From the NCBI RefSeq assembly GCF_036320965.1, contig NC_092236.1, positions 13,009,018-13,073,017 on the forward strand: a stretch of DNA of 64,000 nucleotides, read 5' to 3'. How positions within the stretch are numbered: the first letter of the stretch is position 1; every line of letters starts with the position of its first letter. The notes under the pieces are model-generated. The model saw only the letters and a list, made by a program, of their open reading frames with translations, was not told where the DNA came from and did no database searches. This document shows, in pieces, positions 62,279 to 64,000 of the stretch. This stretch comes from Panulirus ornatus. Its lineage: Eukaryota > Arthropoda > Malacostraca > Decapoda > Palinuridae. Position numbers and translations under genes: made by a program.

Positions 62279-63000
62279 AAAATGAGTAAGAGCAAGGTTA
62301 TTTGGTTCAGCAGGGTTGAGGGACAAGTCATTTGGGATGTAAGTTTGAATGGGGAAAAATTGGAAGAAGTGAGGTGTTTTAGATATCTGGGAGTGAACTT
62401 GGCAGCAAATCAAACCATGAAAGCTGAAGTGAGTCACAGGGTTGGGAAGGGGGTGAAGGTTCTGGGATTAGTGGAGACTGTGTGGAAAGTTAGAACGTCA
62501 TTTCGGAAAGTAAAGATGGGTATGGTTGAAGGAACAGGAGTTCCAACAAAATATTATATGGTTGCGAGGCATGGGCTATTGATAGGGTTGTACAGAGGAG
62601 GGTGGATGTGTTGGAAATGAAATATTTGAGGACAACATGTGGTATGAGGTGGTTTGATCGAGTAAGTAATGAAAGGGTTAGAGAGTTGTGTTGTGATAAA
62701 ATGAGTGTGGTTGAGAGAGCAGAAGAGGGTGTGTTGAAATGGTTTGGACATATGGAGAGAATGAAAGGGAAGGTTGAGAAAGAGGATGTACATGCTAGAG
62801 GTGGAGGGAACAAGAAGTAGGAGACTTAAATTGAAGGTGGAAGGATGGAGTGAAATTTTTTTTGGGCGATTGGGGCCTGAACTTGCAGGAGGGTGAAAGG
62901 CATGCATGGAATTGAGTGAATTGGAATGATGTAGTCGACATGACATACTGTCATTGGACTGAATCAGGGCATGTGAAATGTCTGGGGTAAACACAGTGTA
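62279..63000 (+). mobile_element. LINE-A copy 7, diverged 3' half
   Basis: Begins at the family's NKSKVI region (MSKSKVIWFSRVEGQV), then DVSLNGEKLEEVRCFRYLGV, and after frameshifts MRWFDRVSNERVREL and GVLKWFGHMERM. It ends with GAATCAGGGCATGTGAAATG and TCTGGGGTAAAC. The catalytic FADD and everything before it are missing, as is the terminal hairpin. The 5' truncation point is joined to an S element tail. Confidence 0.75.
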
Positions 63001-63743
63001 AATGAGATGGCCTTGATTAAGGCATTCAGTTACCTGTACCCTCTCAGCCAACATAAAAGATGTTCATGCAATTAGAGCCTCCTTAAGAGAGCCAAGGTAA
63101 GAGTTGCTCTCCTATTATAGACTTGAATGAGAAAAGTTTACCAACATTTTGATCCAGCATGACTTGTTCCTTGCTGATGAAGGCTTAAAGGAGTTTAGAT
63201 GAACAAATGAACACTTTCTTGCGTAATTTTCCATTTGACATGAAATTTTTTAGTCTTAACTGACATTAGTGATGATGTTCCAAAGATGTATGCAAACTAT
63301 TTTGGGTGGTAAAACAGTGTTTTTGTACCCAGTAATCAAGTGCTTTCTAATGCTCATAGGGCTCTGCCGTTGGTAGAAAAAGGTTTTTCATGTTTCAAAA
63401 CTGTCATTTTTGTTAAACAGAAATTTTATTGTGGGCTGTGATTTATGTTTTTTTCACATATGATTATGCACACAAAGTACTAGGTATGAAGAGATGACAG
63501 TATTGATTTATGGAGAGCTGATTTAAGTGATTTAATAAGAGTATGAAAATAAATCAGATACAGAAACCATGAGGGACAAGTAATAGGTTTTGTCACGTAC
63601 CATGTCTTACATTGTAGGTTAATATCATTTACTAGTGATTTCTTTTCTCGTTTGTTGTGTTTTGAGTGGCATGTCGAATAAGAGAAAATCTTTGTGATTT
63701 CTACGGCATTGTTTAATAATTTAGACATATCTGTGTCTTCCAG
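63001..63743. other. End of otopetrin intron 5
   Basis: AT-rich unique DNA ending in the acceptor ATATCTGTGTCTTCCAG. Confidence 0.5.
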
Positions 63744-63861
63744 GGATTCTACCTCTACCTGTACATCGGATCAATAATATTCTTAGTTTATGCTTACATC
63801 TTCCTGTTGCGAGCAATAAATCTTCCCACCGAACACCTGAAGTCCAAGTTTCAGTCTTTAA
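63744..63861 (+). CDS. Otop: Otopetrin-like gene, exon 6 (second transmembrane helix); gene continues beyond the window
   Basis: The strong acceptor TCTGTGTCTTCCAG enters in phase 0, exactly continuing SFYN of exon 5 with GFYLYLYIGSIIFLVYAYIF, LLRAINLPTEHLKSKFQSL (residues 234-272). The first 21 residues form TM2. In insect otopetrins the P.SFY loop is followed by a GFYLYLY helix, so the exon 5/exon 6 junction supports both exons and shows nothing is missing between them despite the 12-kb intron. The donor gtaagt at 63862 leaves phase 1; if it were not used, a stop would follow at once. The remaining helices, including the pore-forming ones, lie outside the window. An S element starts 35 bp past the donor. 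Confidence 0.85.
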
Positions 63862-63896
63862 GTAAGTAAAAACATTACATATATATATATATATAT

Positions 63897-64000
63897 AGGG
63901 GAGAAAGAATACTTCCCATGTATTCCCTGTATGTCATAGAAGGCGACTAAAAGGGAAGGAAGCGCAGGGCTGGAAATCCTCCTCTCTCATTTTTAGTTTT
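63897..64000 (+). mobile_element. S element, cut by the window edge
   Basis: Preceded by a short (AT)n at 63876-63894. GGGGAGAAAGAATACTTCCC, ATGTATTCCCTGTATGTCAT, AGAAGGCGACTAAAAGGG and GGCTGGAAATCCTCCTCTC give the best preserved 5' end of the family in the window. Confidence 0.75.

Overview
This is a eukaryotic nuclear genome window. It has long introns, GT-AG splice signals, no operons, and a very high load of (AT)n, (GT)n and (CT)n microsatellites, minisatellites and decayed non-LTR retrotransposons. The mixture of repeat families looks like an arthropod, most probably a decapod crustacean. That assignment is inference from repeat style and protein similarity, not a database match.

The only recognisable host gene is on the + strand: an otopetrin-like gene (proton-channel family), N-terminal portion only. 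Six exons chain with consistent reading phase: 32964-33058, 40252-40399, 49180-49301, 51018-51236, 51462-51576 and 63744-63861. They give about 272 residues: a Met start, a hydrophilic Pro/Ser/Thr-rich cytosolic N-terminus, then TM1 (exon 5) and TM2 (exon 6). The gene runs off the right edge. A further coding-looking segment at the left edge (about 226-620, ending in a good donor) has the same phase as exon 1 and could be an alternative upstream exon of the same gene or the end of another gene.

The rest is intergenic or intronic DNA. 1-9.9 kb: a CR1-like LINE remnant, a tRNA-derived SINE, a 35-bp and a 60-bp tandem array, microsatellites. 9.9-12.4 kb: a nearly gapless mosaic of LINE and SINE-like copies joined by (AT)n arrays. 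15.2-17.2 kb: a LINE copy abutting a Jockey-like remnant. 18.4-19.4 kb: a 32-bp minisatellite, a SINE and a 45-bp satellite in 1 kb. 23-26 kb: microsatellites plus inverted 21-bp and 50-bp arrays. 29.7-41.2 kb: scattered LINE fragments and a foldback hairpin at 39.5 kb. 42-48.9 kb, inside the second otopetrin intron: two large LINE copies in opposite orientation, inserted in a tandemly triplicated ~250-bp unit. 49-64 kb is quieter intronic DNA with a second LINE family at 56.6-57.8 kb and another LINE fragment at 62.3-63.0 kb.

One abundant LINE family (here 'LINE-A') has at least eleven copies. It ends in a conserved hairpin followed by A-rich/(AT)n tails. A short non-autonomous repeat (here 'S element', six copies) ends with almost the same hairpin, suggesting it borrows the LINE-A machinery. 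No LINE-A copy here is complete: all are 5'-truncated, and those with a large ORF carry stops, frameshifts or an altered catalytic motif.
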